A DNA stretch of 64,000 nt from Pseudomonas sp. 5P_3.1_Bac2 (GCF_025465995.1 NZ_JANLNY010000002.1:62001-126000); one strand, 5' to 3'; shown: positions 8,882-18,519, counted from the first letter of the stretch. Translations and numbers: made by a program. Notes: generated by a model from the letters alone, not told the origin.

Positions 8882-9409
8882 TTATTTTTGGTAAGCGGCG
8901 ACTGCCTGATTAATCAGCTTGCGGGCTTCGTCAGCGCCGGCCCAGCCTTCTACTTTAACCCACTTGCCTTTTTCGAGGTCTTTGTAGTTCTCGAAGAAGT
9001 GCTTGATCTGCTCGATCAGCAGGGGTGGCAGGTCGGTGTATTCCTGCACGTCTTTGTACAGCACGGTCAGTTTGTCGTGCGGTACGGCAACCAGTTTGGC
9101 GTCGCCGCCGGCTTCGTCGCTCATCAGCAGTACGCCAACCGGACGGGCGCGGATGACCGAGCCTGGGGCTACTGGATAAGGAGTGACCACGAGCACATCG
9201 AGGGGATCACCGTCGTCAGCCAGGGTGTGCGGGATAAAACCGTAGTTGGCCGGGTAGAACATCGGAGTGGCCATGAAACGGTCGACGAACAGGCAGTCGG
9301 TGTCGTGATCGATCTCGTATTTGATCGGCGCGTGGTTGGCCGGGATCTCGATGGCGACATAGATGTCGTTAGGCAGGTCTTTACCAGCCGGGATCTTGCT
9401 GTAGCTCAT
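8882..9409 (-). CDS. ppa: Inorganic pyrophosphatase (family I)
   Basis: This 175-residue cytoplasmic enzyme hydrolyses pyrophosphate to phosphate and so pulls biosynthetic reactions forward. The family signature [10 protein letters not shown] with its metal-binding aspartates is present, as are [24 protein letters not shown] and the C-terminal [12 protein letters not shown]. The ATG at 9409 gives the usual family N-terminus ([13 protein letters not shown]); a longer in-frame extension to 9565 is not expected. It is a single-gene unit with a strong terminator. Confidence 0.97.
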   Translation of the reverse strand: MSYSKIPAGKDLPNDIYVAIEIPANHAPIKYEIDHDTDCLFVDRFMATPMFYPANYGFIPHTLADDGDPLDVLVVTPYPVAPGSVIRARPVGVLLMSDEAGGDAKLVAVPHDKLTVLYKDVQEYTDLPPLLIEQIKHFFENYKDLEKGKWVKVEGWAGADEARKLINQAVAAYQK

Positions 9410-9570
9410 GGGGGCGACTTCCGGTGTGGGCCAAAAAAGTGGCGGGATTATAGGCCTATTCTGCCGTCGATGCCACGCTGCTGTAGTTGGCCATTGGTCG
9501 AGGTTTATAGCGCTTAAGTGCTGTTTATCTCTTACGCGTGCGCTGCTCGGCGCGCGTGTAAACACACTTT

Positions 9571-9605
9571 GACCAAGCGCCGTCGGTTAACAACGGCGCC
9601 TGGTC
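9571..9605 (-). terminator. Hairpin downstream of the DedA gene
   Basis: GACCA/TGGTC and GCGCCGT/ACGGCGC pair around one mismatch, with a nine-base loop. It follows the DedA stop by about ten bases. It has no T-tract, so it may stabilise or weakly terminate the transcript. Confidence 0.45.
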
Positions 9606-9614
9606 GGCACGGGC

Positions 9615-10265
9615 CTAGTTGGCCTGAGCCTTATTGCCACTGAAGCGGCTGCGCAGCACACCAATAATCATCGGCAACAAGGAGAGCAAGATGATGCCGA
9701 TCACCAATAGGGACAGGTTCTTTTTGATAAAGGGCACGTTGCCGAAGTAGTAACCCAGAGTCACCAGGCCGCCGACCCAAAGGATGGTGCCGAATACGCT
9801 GAAGCTGACAAAGCGTAAGTAAGGCATGCGGGCGACGCCGGCGACAAAGGGGGCGAAGGTACGAATGATCGGCATGAAGCGCGCCAGGGTAATGGTTTTG
9901 CCGCCGTGCTTGTCGTAGAAGTCTTGGGTTTTTTGCAGGTAATCGCGGCGGAAAATCTTCGAGTCGGGGTTGCTGAATAACCGCTCACCGGCGGTGCGCC
10001 CAATCACATAGTTGGTACTGTCGCCCAATATTGCCGCCACCATGAGCAAGCCGCCTAGTAGCACTGGGTCCATACCGCCACCGGCTGCTACTGCTCCGGC
10101 AATAAACAAGAGCGAGTCGCCTGGCAGAAAAGGCATTACGACTAAGCCGGTTTCACAGAAGATCACCAAAAACAGGATGGCGTAGATCCAGGGACCGTAA
10201 TTGTTCACCAGCAGATTGAGGTACACGTCGAGGTGGAGGATAAGATCGATCAGGTTGAAATCCAT
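9615..10265 (-). CDS. DedA-family inner-membrane protein
   Basis: This 216-residue protein is of the DedA/SNARE-associated family, whose members move polyprenyl or other lipid phosphates across the inner membrane and support envelope homeostasis. It shows FCETGLVVMPFLPGDSLLFIAG near residue 37, GDSTNYVIGRTAGE and the conserved FMPIIRTFAPFVAGVARM. About five hydrophobic segments are visible, with a short basic tail. It sits 205 bases upstream of ppa on the same strand. The 217 bases upstream of it hold nothing recognised. Confidence 0.92.
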   Translation of the reverse strand: MDFNLIDLILHLDVYLNLLVNNYGPWIYAILFLVIFCETGLVVMPFLPGDSLLFIAGAVAAGGGMDPVLLGGLLMVAAILGDSTNYVIGRTAGERLFSNPDSKIFRRDYLQKTQDFYDKHGGKTITLARFMPIIRTFAPFVAGVARMPYLRFVSFSVFGTILWVGGLVTLGYYFGNVPFIKKNLSLLVIGIILLSLLPMIIGVLRSRFSGNKAQAN

Positions 10266-10482
10266 TGCACTACCTGTGTTCGAGGCCTGATTCGTAAGGC
10301 CAATGTGGTACTTGGGTTTGGCACAGCCAAAGGGTGTAGCTGGCTATTTAGGTTCGGCATTATAGGCAATGGATCGTGAATTACCTGTTTTGCTTGTAGC
10401 TAAGCATTACCAACACGTTGTGCCGGGCAGAAACATACCGCTGGCGGCTTGGTCTGGGGCTGATAGGGACAGCGCGGGAGAG

Positions 10483-10950
10483 TTATGGCGCGGTGAAGTC
10501 TTCGCTAATCGGCAGGACGAAGTTTTTAAATTCGCGGTCCTCGGTAAAACCAATCGACTCATAAAGTTTATGCGCCACCAAGTTATCCACACTAGAGGCG
10601 ACACGTAAACGCACTGCGTTAGTCTCCTTGGCCATTTGTTTGGCGGCGTGGATCAGGTTATCGGCCACCAGCTGGCGGCGTGCGTCCTGGCACACGTAGA
10701 TGTCGTTCAAGATCCATACGCGCTTAAGCGACAGCGACGAGAAGCTGGAGTACAGCTGGCAGAAGCCGAGGATTTTGTCGTCGTCATCCGATAGGGCCAG
10801 GTAAATCACTGACTCTTTGTTGCGGATGCGCCGCTCTAAGAATTTGCGCGAGGAGTCAGGGTAGGGCAGTTGGCCGAAGTGTTCGCGGTAGCTGACAAAC
10901 AGCGGCGTAAGTTGCTCCAGATGCTCCAGGGTCGCTTGCACAATGCGCAT
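10483..10950 (-). CDS. GNAT-family N-acetyltransferase
   Basis: This 155-residue protein has the GNAT pattern. There is an N-terminal strand-helix (MRIVQATLEHLEQLTPLF), a central strand WILNDIYVCQDARRQLVADNLI that binds acetyl-CoA (the usual Q/RxxGxG/A loop is degenerate), and LRVASSVDNLVAHKLYESIGF at the C-terminus. A GAGG site precedes the ATG. The acetyl acceptor is unknown. It lies downstream of eutC on the same strand with a 166-base gap, so it is probably a separate unit. Confidence 0.85.
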   Translation of the reverse strand: MRIVQATLEHLEQLTPLFVSYREHFGQLPYPDSSRKFLERRIRNKESVIYLALSDDDDKILGFCQLYSSFSSLSLKRVWILNDIYVCQDARRQLVADNLIHAAKQMAKETNAVRLRVASSVDNLVAHKLYESIGFTEDREFKNFVLPISEDFTAP

Positions 10951-11116
10951 GGTGAGCCTCGACTTCAGTCGGTTGATAGGGCTTGGCAGCAGCGAAGGGC
11001 TGCCGGTGAATGAGTCCGATCAGGGAGTTGATGCTGTCTAACGCCGGATTAACGCGCAATCCAAACAAGCCTTTGCTTTTGTGTGTTTCGACGCATTGAT
11101 CCCCTGGCCCGAGCGT

Positions 11117-11926
11117 TCAGTCCAAGAGGAAGTTAGTGCTGGGATTTTGCCCATTCAGCACCGGTACTTCGGCTTCGTCTTTTAAGTTGACCCCCGAGAG
11201 CTGACGGCGACTGGCTTCGCGCATGAGGTAGAGCAACCGATGACTGGCCATGGCGTAGCTCAATCCTTCCAAGCGCACATTGGAGATGCAGTTGCGCGCG
11301 GCGTCGGTCAGCCCCACTTTCGGCGCATAAGTGAAGTACAGACCTAGGCTGTCCGGCGAACTTAAGCCGGGGCGCTCGCCGATCAGGATCACCACCATCT
11401 TCGCGCCGATTAGCTCGGCCACTTCATCGGCCACCGCGACGCGGCCCTGCTCAACCAAGCTGACTGGCGCCAGGCTCCAGCCTTCGCCTTGGGCCAGTTC
11501 GCTGATGCGTTGCAGCATGGGCTCGGCGTGGCGATGCACGGCCAGCGCCGATAGCCCATCAGCTACCACTAGGGCGAGGTCATAGCCTTGTGGCTGTGCC
11601 GCGCGGTGCTGGCGCAGCAGTTCGGCGGACTCCTCACTTAAACGGCGGCCCAAGTCCGGGCGCTGCAAATAGGTGTCGCGATCTTTGGCTGCGCTGTGTA
11701 GCAGCAGGCTCGGCAGTTGCTGCTGGGCCAGGGCCGCACTTAAGGCGGCGTGATCAAAGGGCAGGTGCACGGCATCGCGGGCCAGGGCGTGGGCAAACTG
11801 GAAGTCCAGTTGCGCTCGGGTCGGCAAGCTGGTGCCGGCGCGACCTAGGGCTATACGGGCGCTGGTGAGGCTGCGTAGCTCTTGCCAAGGGTTGGCCTGG
11901 GCCACTTGCACGGGTTTATCGGTCAT
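11117..11926 (-). CDS. eutC: Ethanolamine ammonia-lyase small subunit
   Basis: This 269-residue subunit works with EutB as the adenosylcobalamin-dependent enzyme that converts ethanolamine to acetaldehyde and ammonia. Diagnostic stretches are [20 protein letters not shown] at the N-terminus, [40 protein letters not shown] and the C-terminal [28 protein letters not shown] site precedes the ATG, 12 bases after the eutB stop, so the two subunits are co-transcribed. No shell-protein genes are present, so this is the non-microcompartment version. Confidence 0.97.
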   Translation of the reverse strand: MTDKPVQVAQANPWQELRSLTSARIALGRAGTSLPTRAQLDFQFAHALARDAVHLPFDHAALSAALAQQQLPSLLLHSAAKDRDTYLQRPDLGRRLSEESAELLRQHRAAQPQGYDLALVVADGLSALAVHRHAEPMLQRISELAQGEGWSLAPVSLVEQGRVAVADEVAELIGAKMVVILIGERPGLSSPDSLGLYFTYAPKVGLTDAARNCISNVRLEGLSYAMASHRLLYLMREASRRQLSGVNLKDEAEVPVLNGQNPSTNFLLD

Positions 11927-11938
11927 TGCGCCCCTCCA

Positions 11939-13333
11939 TTAATGCAACTGCGCCAAGGCTTGGCGAAATGCTGGCGGCAGTTGATTACTCAGCTGCAGGC
12001 CGGCAGCGCTGCGCTGGAATATACCCATGCGCTCCAGCCACGCGGCGAACTCTGGCGCTGGTTGCAGGCCGAGGCTCTGGCGGGCGTAGAGGGCGTCGTG
12101 GAACGAGGTGGTCTGGTAGTTGAGCATGATGTCGTCGGAGCCGGGGATACCCATGATGAAGTTGATCCCGGCCATGCCCAGCAGGCTGAGGAGCACGTCC
12201 ATATCGTCCTGATCGGCCTCGGCGTGGTTGGTGTAGCAAATATCGCAGCCCATCGGCAGCCCCAGCAGCTTGCCGCAGAAGTGGTCTTCCAGGCCCGCGC
12301 GGATAATCTGTTTGCCGTTGTACAGGTACTCCGGGCCGATAAAGCCGACCACGGTGTTGACCAAAAACGGCTGGTAATGGCGCGCCACCGCATAGGCGCG
12401 AGTCTCGCAGGTTTGCTGATCCACCCCGTGGTTGGCCCCGGCCGACAGCGCGCTGCCCTGGCCGGTCTCGAAGTACATCAGGTTGTTGCCCAGAGTGCCG
12501 CGCTTCAGGCTTAAGCCGGCTTCGTAGCCCTCTTGGAGGATATTCAGGTTGATGCCAAAGCTGGCGTTGGCCGCCTCGGTGCCGGCAATCGACTGGAACA
12601 CCAGGTCCAGCGGCACACCACGGTTGATCGCCTCAATCGAGGTGGTGACGTGGGTCAGCACGCAGGCCTGGGTGGGGATTTCATAGCGCTGGATGATCGC
12701 GTCGAGCATTTTCAGCAACTCGCTGATCGAACTCAGGCTGTCGGTGGCCGGGTTGATGCCGATCATGGCGTCGCCGTTGCCGTACAGCAGACCGTCGAGA
12801 ATGCTCGCGGCGATGCCGGAGGGATCATCGGTGGGGTGGTTGGGCTGCAGGCGCGTCGACATATGTCCGCGTAGGCCGATGGTGTTGCGAAAGCGGCTGG
12901 TGACGCGGATTTTTTGCGCCACCAGGACTAAGTCCTGCACGCGCATCAGCTTGGATACCGCTGCTGCCATTTCGGGCGTTAGGCCCGGCGCTAAGGCGGC
13001 GAGGCTGTGTTCAGTGGCCGCATCGCTGAGCAGCCAGTCGCGGAAGCTGCCAACGGTTAGGTGGCTGACTGGGGCGAAGGCGGCGGCGTTGTGGTTGTCG
13101 ATGATCAGGCGGGTGACTTCATCGCTCTCGTAAGGAATCAACGCTTCAGTTAAAAACTGCTTAAGCGGGATCTCGGCCAGGGCCATTTGCGCCGCGACCC
13201 GTTCGCCGGCGCTGCTGGCGGCGACGCCGGCTAAGTAATCACCGCTGCGCGCTGGGCTGGCCTTGGCCATGACATCCTTGAGGCTGTCGAAGCGGTAAGT
13301 CAGAGCGCCGACCGTATGTTGGTAGCTGGACAT
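11939..13333 (-). CDS. eutB: Ethanolamine ammonia-lyase large subunit
   Basis: This 464-residue TIM-barrel subunit binds the ethanolamine substrate and, with EutC, the cobalamin. Seen are LADIPLK-like sequence (ALAEIPLKQFLTEALIPYE), RGHMSTRLQPNHPTDD, GDAMIGINPATDS, YFETGQGSALSAGANHGVDQQT and DICYTNHAEADQDD, all highly conserved in EutB. Length matches the family. A GGGAGAAC-type site lies upstream, and it follows the permease gene eat after a 54-base gap that holds a strong hairpin. Acetaldehyde produced here needs an aldehyde dehydrogenase, which is not in this locus. Confidence 0.98.
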   Translation of the reverse strand: MSSYQHTVGALTYRFDSLKDVMAKASPARSGDYLAGVAASSAGERVAAQMALAEIPLKQFLTEALIPYESDEVTRLIIDNHNAAAFAPVSHLTVGSFRDWLLSDAATEHSLAALAPGLTPEMAAAVSKLMRVQDLVLVAQKIRVTSRFRNTIGLRGHMSTRLQPNHPTDDPSGIAASILDGLLYGNGDAMIGINPATDSLSSISELLKMLDAIIQRYEIPTQACVLTHVTTSIEAINRGVPLDLVFQSIAGTEAANASFGINLNILQEGYEAGLSLKRGTLGNNLMYFETGQGSALSAGANHGVDQQTCETRAYAVARHYQPFLVNTVVGFIGPEYLYNGKQIIRAGLEDHFCGKLLGLPMGCDICYTNHAEADQDDMDVLLSLLGMAGINFIMGIPGSDDIMLNYQTTSFHDALYARQSLGLQPAPEFAAWLERMGIFQRSAAGLQLSNQLPPAFRQALAQLH

Positions 13334-13350
13334 CCAAGTTCTCCCAAACT

Positions 13351-13377
13351 GGCGGACGCAGCCAAACTGCGTCCGCC
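13351..13377 (-). other. Strong intergenic hairpin between eat and eutB
   Basis: A perfect 11-bp stem GGCGGACGCAG/CTGCGTCCGCC with a CCAAA loop sits in the 54 bases between the eat stop and the eutB start. No T-tract follows on the minus strand. It may be an mRNA processing or stability element that sets different levels of transporter and enzyme. Confidence 0.55.
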
Positions 13378-13387
13378 CAAGTGTGTG

Positions 13388-14836
13388 CTACTTGAGGCTG
13401 GCCTCGGCCTCACTGATGGCGACAAATTCTTCCTCCGGCGTACCGGCCACCAAGTGGTGGCGGCTGTAGAAGGCGAAGTAGGCGATCAGTACAGCGTAGA
13501 TAATCGCCGCACCAATGACCACGCGCGGGTCGACCAAGAATCCGGCGACCACCGCCACGCACGCCAGCACTAACGCGATACCGGAGGTCAGCACGCCACC
13601 TGGCGTACGGTAAGGGCGCGGCATATCCGGGCGTTTCACCCGCAGCGTGATATGGGCGGCCATCATCAGCACATAGGAGATGGTCGCGCCGAATACCGCC
13701 ACCAGAATCAGCAGGTCGCCTTGGCCGGTCAGGGAGAGGGCAAAGCCGATCAAGCCTGGGACGATCAAGGCCAGCACCGGCACCTTATTCTTGTTGGTCA
13801 GCGACAGTGACCGCGGCAAGTAGCCGGCGCGGGACAGCGCAAAAATCTGCCGCGAGTAGGCGTAGATGATCGAGAAGAAACTGGCGATCAAACCCGCCAG
13901 GCCAATCAGGTTCACGAAGCTGCTCATCCAGGTGCTTTGCCCGTAGGCGATGGTCAGCGCTTCCACCAGCGGGTTGCCGGAAGCTTTGAGAGCTTCTGCG
14001 CCGGCGCCGCCTGGGCCGATCAGCAGAATCAGCAGGGCAAAGGCCAGCAGCACCAGCATGGCGCCGATCAGGCCGCGCGGCATATCGCGCTGCGGGTTGC
14101 GGGTTTCCTCGGCGGCCAGCGGCACGCCTTCCACCGCCAGGAAGAACCAGATGGCGTAAGGGATGGCTGCCCAGATACCGACATAACCCATGGGCAAAAA
14201 GCTGCTGGCGCCGCTGGCTTGTGTCGGCGCGATATTGAACAGGTTATCCCAGGAGAAGTGCGGCAGCATGCCGAGCAGGAACACCGCCAAGGCGATAGCG
14301 GCCACGGCGGTGATGATAAACATCAGCTTCAGCGCCTCACCGACGCCAAAGATATGGATGCCGATAAACAGGATGTAAAAGCCCAGATAAATGGCCCAGC
14401 CGCCGATGCCAAACAGTGACTCGCAATAGGCGCCGATAAACACCGCGATGGCGGCCGGGGCGATGGCGTATTCGATAAGGATCGCGGTACCGGTGAGAAA
14501 GCCGCCCAAAGGACCAAAGGCACTGCGGGCAAAACCATAGCCACCGCCGGCGGTGGGGATCATCGAGGACAGTTCAGCGAGGGAGAAACACATGCACAGG
14601 TACATCAAGGCCATCAGCAAGGTGGCGAGGAACATGCCGCCCCAGCCGCCTTGGGCCAAACCGAAGTTCCAGCCCGCGTAGTCGCCGGAAATCACATAGG
14701 CCACGCCGAGGCCGATCAACAGCACCCAACCGGCGGCGCCTTTCTTTAATTGTCGGCTAGCGAAGTAAGCGGCATCGACTTGCTCCAACTCGGTGCCTTG
14801 GGTGTGGCTAGGTGCCCCTAATTGTTCTGTTGTCAT
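13388..14836 (-). CDS. eat: Ethanolamine permease (APC superfamily)
   Basis: This 482-residue transporter has about 12 transmembrane segments. It shows the ethanolamine-permease signature region VAYVISGDYAGWNFGLAQGG in helix 1, FSLAELSSMIPTAGGGYGFAR, and FFLAVEGVPLAAEETRNPQRD. It imports ethanolamine across the inner membrane and is the first gene of eat-eutB-eutC. A GAGGAT site precedes the ATG, and a consensus sigma-54 promoter lies about 85 bases upstream. The substrate assignment rests on both sequence and operon context. Proteobacterial names for it vary (eat, eutP). Confidence 0.93.
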   Translation of the reverse strand: MTTEQLGAPSHTQGTELEQVDAAYFASRQLKKGAAGWVLLIGLGVAYVISGDYAGWNFGLAQGGWGGMFLATLLMALMYLCMCFSLAELSSMIPTAGGGYGFARSAFGPLGGFLTGTAILIEYAIAPAAIAVFIGAYCESLFGIGGWAIYLGFYILFIGIHIFGVGEALKLMFIITAVAAIALAVFLLGMLPHFSWDNLFNIAPTQASGASSFLPMGYVGIWAAIPYAIWFFLAVEGVPLAAEETRNPQRDMPRGLIGAMLVLLAFALLILLIGPGGAGAEALKASGNPLVEALTIAYGQSTWMSSFVNLIGLAGLIASFFSIIYAYSRQIFALSRAGYLPRSLSLTNKNKVPVLALIVPGLIGFALSLTGQGDLLILVAVFGATISYVLMMAAHITLRVKRPDMPRPYRTPGGVLTSGIALVLACVAVVAGFLVDPRVVIGAAIIYAVLIAYFAFYSRHHLVAGTPEEEFVAISEAEASLK

Positions 14837-14919
14837 GACTTATCCTCATTAACCGCCGGGTCGGCACCGTGGTGCTGCCGGGCTTAGCTGTTGGCTGAAG
14901 GACTTGCCTGAGTAGAAGA

Positions 14920-14934
14920 GCAACTGCTGTGCCA
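14920..14934 (-). promoter_or_regulatory. Sigma-54 (RpoN) promoter of the eat-eutBC operon
   Basis: Read on the minus strand the sequence is TGGCAC-AGCAG-TTGC followed by T, a perfect -24/-12 consensus with the correct five-base spacing. Transcription should begin near 14908, giving a leader of about 70 bases before the eat ATG at 14836. Such promoters need an AAA+ activator bound upstream, here in 14940-15150. No activator gene lies beside the operon. The remainder of 14837-15154 shows no gene. Confidence 0.85.
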
Positions 14935-15154
14935 ATGCCTGTTGGTTTTTAGAGCAGCAAGACAACAACTAAACCGCCAGCCAATCAGTTTTGCCGCTCA
15001 GGCCGATGTCAGCGCCTTGGCCGGGGTGCGTGGCACGGCGCCGAGATTGCGCGTGGTTTCTGCCCTCTGCTGCGCCTGTGCTAACCTGCGGCCAGCGAAA
15101 TTTAGGCTGCCAGGCAGCCGTTGTTAGGCCTTGCGGCCGTTTTTGAGGTCATCC

Positions 15155-16507
15155 ATGCATATTCATATCCTCGGCATCTGCGGCACCTTTATGGGGTCCC
15201 TCGCCGTGCTGGCCAAGGAACTGGGCCACCGCGTGACCGGTTCTGACGCTAACGTTTATCCACCCATGAGCACCCAGCTCGAGGCACAGGGCATCCAGCT
15301 GACCCAGGGCTACGCCCCGGCGCAGCTGGAGCCGGCGCCAGATTTAGTGGTGATCGGTAACGCCATGTCACGGGGCAACCCAGCGGTTGAGTACGTGCTC
15401 AACCGGGGCCTGCCTTACGTCAGCGGCCCCCAGTGGCTGGCCGATCATGTCCTGCAAGGCCGTTGGGTGCTGGTCGTGGCCGGCACCCACGGTAAAACCA
15501 GCAGTTCGAGCATGCTGGCGTGGGTGCTGGAGCATGCCGGCATGAGCCCGGGCTTTTTGATTGGTGGCGTGCCGCAAAATTTCGGTATTTCCGCACGCTT
15601 GGGCGACACACCGTTCTTTGTGGTGGAGGCCGACGAATACGACAGCGCCTTCTTCGACAAACGCAGCAAGTTCGTGCATTACCGCCCACGCACGGCGATT
15701 CTGAATAACCTCGAATACGATCACGCCGACATCTTCCCGGATCTGGCGGCTATCGAGCGGCAATTCCATCACCTGGTGCGAACCATTCCCAGCGAGGGCC
15801 TGGTTATTCATCCCACCACTGAGCTGGCGCTTAAGCGCGTGCTCGAGATGGGCTGCTGGACCCCCGTGCACACCACCGGTGTTGGCGGGCAGTGGCAGGC
15901 ACGCTTGCTCAGCGAGGACGGTTCGCGTTTTAGCGTGCTATTTGAAGGCCAAGAGGTCGGCGTGGTCGACTGGCAACTGACCGGCCAGCACAACGTGGCC
16001 AACGCCTTGGCCGTATTGGCCGCGGCGCGTCATGTCGGTGTGCTGCCGCAGCTGGGCACGGCAGCGCTGAGCCTGTTTATCAACGCCAAGCGGCGTATGG
16101 AGAAGGTCGCTGAGGTCAACGGCGTGACCATCTACGACGACTTCGCCCACCACCCTACGGCGATTGCCACCACGCTCGATGGCCTGCGCAAACGCATTGG
16201 CGCGTCTAAGCTGATCGCCATCGTTGAGCCGCGTTCCAACTCCATGAAACTTGGCGCCCACCGCGACGGCTTGCCGGAGTCGGTCAAACAGGCGGACTCG
16301 GTGTACTGGTACGCACCGCCTAATCTGGGCTGGGATCTGGCCGCCAGCGTGGCAGCCAGCAGCGTGCCGACGCAGGTCTGTGACTCACTGGAGGCGATCA
16401 TCGCCGGAGTCAAAGCCGAAGTAGAGCCCGGCACCCAGGTGGTGGTGATGAGTAACGGCGGCTTTGGTGGCCTGCACGGCAAACTGGCGCAAGCGTTGGA
16501 GCAATAG
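15155..16507 (+). CDS. mpl: UDP-N-acetylmuramate:L-alanyl-gamma-D-glutamyl-meso-diaminopimelate ligase
   Basis: This 450-residue Mur ligase recycles cell-wall tripeptide by joining it to UDP-MurNAc in the cytoplasm. It starts MHIHILGICGTFMGSLAVLA, where Mpl differs from MurC. It carries the ATP loop VVAGTHGKTSSSSMLAW near residue 110, VVEADEYDSAFFDKRSKFVHY, NNLEYDHADIF and YDDFAHHPTAI. A GAGG site precedes the ATG at 15155. It is divergent from the ethanolamine operon, and ubiX starts directly after its stop. Confidence 0.97.
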   Translation: MHIHILGICGTFMGSLAVLAKELGHRVTGSDANVYPPMSTQLEAQGIQLTQGYAPAQLEPAPDLVVIGNAMSRGNPAVEYVLNRGLPYVSGPQWLADHVLQGRWVLVVAGTHGKTSSSSMLAWVLEHAGMSPGFLIGGVPQNFGISARLGDTPFFVVEADEYDSAFFDKRSKFVHYRPRTAILNNLEYDHADIFPDLAAIERQFHHLVRTIPSEGLVIHPTTELALKRVLEMGCWTPVHTTGVGGQWQARLLSEDGSRFSVLFEGQEVGVVDWQLTGQHNVANALAVLAAARHVGVLPQLGTAALSLFINAKRRMEKVAEVNGVTIYDDFAHHPTAIATTLDGLRKRIGASKLIAIVEPRSNSMKLGAHRDGLPESVKQADSVYWYAPPNLGWDLAASVAASSVPTQVCDSLEAIIAGVKAEVEPGTQVVVMSNGGFGGLHGKLAQALEQ

Positions 16508-17140
16508 ATGAGCGGTCCCGAGCGCATTACCTTGGCCATGACTGGCGCTTCTGGCGCCCAGTACGGCCTGCGTCTGCTCGATTGCCTGGTGCGCGAGGAG
16601 CGCGAGGTGCACTTCCTCATCTCCAAGGCCGCGCAGTTGGTGATGGCCACAGAAACGGATGTGAGCCTGCCGGCCAAGCCGCAGGCCATGCAGCAGTTTT
16701 TGACCGAATACACCGGTGCCAGCGCCGGGCAGATCCGCGTGTATGGCAAGGAGGACTGGATGGCCCCGGTGGCCTCCGGCTCCGGCGCTCCAGCCGCCAT
16801 GGTGGTGGTGCCGTGCAGCACTGGTACCTTATCGGCGATCGCCACGGGCGCCTGCAATAACTTGATTGAGCGCGCCGCCGATGTGGCGATCAAAGAGCGC
16901 CGCCAGTTGATTGTGGTGCCGCGCGAGGCGCCGTTCTCCAGCATCCACCTGGAGAACATGCTCAAGCTGTCCAATCTGGGGGTGACCATCCTGCCCGCCG
17001 CGCCAGGCTTTTATCACCAGCCACAAACCATCGATGACCTGATCGACTTCGTGGTGGCGCGCATTCTCAACTGTCTGAATATTCCGCAAGACATGCTGCC
17101 GCGCTGGGGCGAGCATCATCAGAGCAGTCCGGATGAGTAA
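16508..17140 (+). CDS. ubiX: Flavin prenyltransferase UbiX
   Basis: This 210-residue protein makes the prenylated FMN cofactor used by the UbiD decarboxylase in ubiquinone synthesis. It shows the flavoprotein start [21 protein letters not shown], the [21 protein letters not shown] segment, [34 protein letters not shown], and [20 protein letters not shown]. The ATG directly follows the mpl stop codon, so the two are translationally coupled. Confidence 0.97.
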   Translation: MSGPERITLAMTGASGAQYGLRLLDCLVREEREVHFLISKAAQLVMATETDVSLPAKPQAMQQFLTEYTGASAGQIRVYGKEDWMAPVASGSGAPAAMVVVPCSTGTLSAIATGACNNLIERAADVAIKERRQLIVVPREAPFSSIHLENMLKLSNLGVTILPAAPGFYHQPQTIDDLIDFVVARILNCLNIPQDMLPRWGEHHQSSPDE

Positions 17141-17429
17141 GCTGCGGGCGGCGTTGTGCCTGATGCTGGCCGGGGGAGGGCTAGGTGGCTGCGCCACGGT
17201 GAAAACCCTGGACGCCGCCAAAGAAGGCGCGCCGGTGGTGTATGCCGGCACCCGCTTGGATTGGTACGCGATTCAGGGTGGCTGCTGCCCTGAAGTGCAT
17301 TTCGGCACGCTGCCGCCGACCTTTCCCAGCCTGGACCTACCAGCCAGCGCCTTGCTCGATACCTTGTTATTGCCGATCTCGCTGCTGGTGAGTACCGGAG
17401 GCAGCGTGCATCTCAATGGCGGGCTGTAG
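17133..17429 (+). CDS. YceK/YidQ-like small lipoprotein
   Basis: This 98-residue protein has a signal peptide ending in the lipobox LGGC, cysteine about residue 20. The mature part resembles YceK/YidQ lipoproteins: [14 protein letters not shown], a [22 protein letters not shown] hydrophobic stretch near the end, and a short tail. Function is unknown. It overlaps the ubiX end by eight bases and closes the mpl-ubiX unit. Confidence 0.8.
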   Translation: MSKLRAALCLMLAGGGLGGCATVKTLDAAKEGAPVVYAGTRLDWYAIQGGCCPEVHFGTLPPTFPSLDLPASALLDTLLLPISLLVSTGGSVHLNGGL

Positions 17430-17508
17430 GGCTACACGCGGGTTTATATGGCAGGTGCGTTTACGCCCGCGCATCTGTATCTAAAGCTGGGGCTCGCTAA
17501 GCTCGGAG

Positions 17509-17817
17509 CTACTGCGCGTCGTTAGCGGCGTCTTCTACTTCATCTTCGTCGTCATTATTGCCACTCACCGCACCTAAACATTGCAGGCTGTGGCTGGCGT
17601 CGTTGCTGTGGATATTCCAGCTGTCACTCGCCTCTTGGTAAGTGGCTGCGGCTACTTGAGCCAGGCTGAATTGCCATTTGCGTAGGTTGCGGCCGTCCAT
17701 GCACTCAATGTTGAGGTGCTGGTCGTCGAGGCTGAACTGCCAAGCATGCAGGTTATCGATGATCAGCATGTCGGCGCCATTAAGGGCGCTCAGCAGGTCG
17801 GCGGGGGCTGTGCTCAT
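17509..17817 (-). CDS. Small acidic protein of unknown function
   Basis: This 102-residue cytoplasmic protein ends in an acidic tail (NNDDEDEVEDAANDAQ). The body (LLSALNGADMLIIDNLHAWQF, then KWQFSLAQVAAATYQEASDSWNI) looks like a compact fold found in pseudomonads; I suspect the DUF5629 group but cannot confirm this. It follows the SDR-like gene on the same strand after 15 bases, so the two are probably co-transcribed. Confidence 0.7.
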   Translation of the reverse strand: MSTAPADLLSALNGADMLIIDNLHAWQFSLDDQHLNIECMDGRNLRKWQFSLAQVAAATYQEASDSWNIHSNDASHSLQCLGAVSGNNDDEDEVEDAANDAQ

Positions 17818-17832
17818 AAGGTAAGGCTTCTG

Positions 17833-18474
17833 TTAGCGGCCAAGACGGCGCAGTTGATGGGATTCAATCACCCGGGTGCCGCTGCCTTCTTCGAGGGCTA
17901 GGCGCCAGAGTGCCCGCGATAATACATGGGCGGGGATACCGCGGTACTTGCCGGGTAATAAGCGCGACAGCGGCGCCAGTAAGTCTTCGGCCAAGCGCGT
18001 CGGCTGGCGCTGGCCGATCAGCAGGGAGGGGCGGGCGATGGTCAGCTGTGGCCAGTTTTGTTCACGCAGGGCTTGCTCCACTTCGCCTTTGACGCGGTTA
18101 TAAAACACCGTGGACTGCGGATCGGCGCCGAGGGCGCTGACCACCAGCAGATGCCGGGCGCCTAGCTCGCGGGCGCGCTTGGCAAAGGCGATGACCAAGT
18201 CATAGTCCACCGCGCGAAACGCCTCTTGCGAGCCAGCTTGCTTAATGGTGGTGCCGAGGCAGCAGAAGGCGATTTCCACGCTGTCGTGTAGCTGCGGCAG
18301 CACTTCAAGCAACTCACCTTGCGGGTTGGATAAATGCGCGTGTGGCGCCAACGGGCGCCTAGTCGGCGCCACCACGCGGGTGACGGTGGGCTCACTCAAC
18401 ACGCGGTCCAGCAGGTGTTCACCAACCAAGCCGGTGGCGCCGGCAATCAGGATGTTCTGTGGCGTTAAATACAT
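17833..18474 (-). CDS. NAD(P)H-binding atypical SDR-family protein
   Basis: This 213-residue protein has the Rossmann entry [20 protein letters not shown], then [27 protein letters not shown] and [26 protein letters not shown]. This is the atypical SDR pattern of the TIP30/YbjT group, in which a YxxxK motif is retained (YNRVK). Substrate is unknown. I chose the ATG at 18474 because an AAGGAG site lies seven bases upstream; an earlier in-frame start at 18510 lacks one. It precedes the small acidic protein gene. Confidence 0.85.
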   Translation of the reverse strand: MYLTPQNILIAGATGLVGEHLLDRVLSEPTVTRVVAPTRRPLAPHAHLSNPQGELLEVLPQLHDSVEIAFCCLGTTIKQAGSQEAFRAVDYDLVIAFAKRARELGARHLLVVSALGADPQSTVFYNRVKGEVEQALREQNWPQLTIARPSLLIGQRQPTRLAEDLLAPLSRLLPGKYRGIPAHVLSRALWRLALEEGSGTRVIESHQLRRLGR

Positions 18475-18519
18475 GCATGCAACTCCTTGCTGATCGATAG
18501 CCGCCAGCACCTTGTACTA

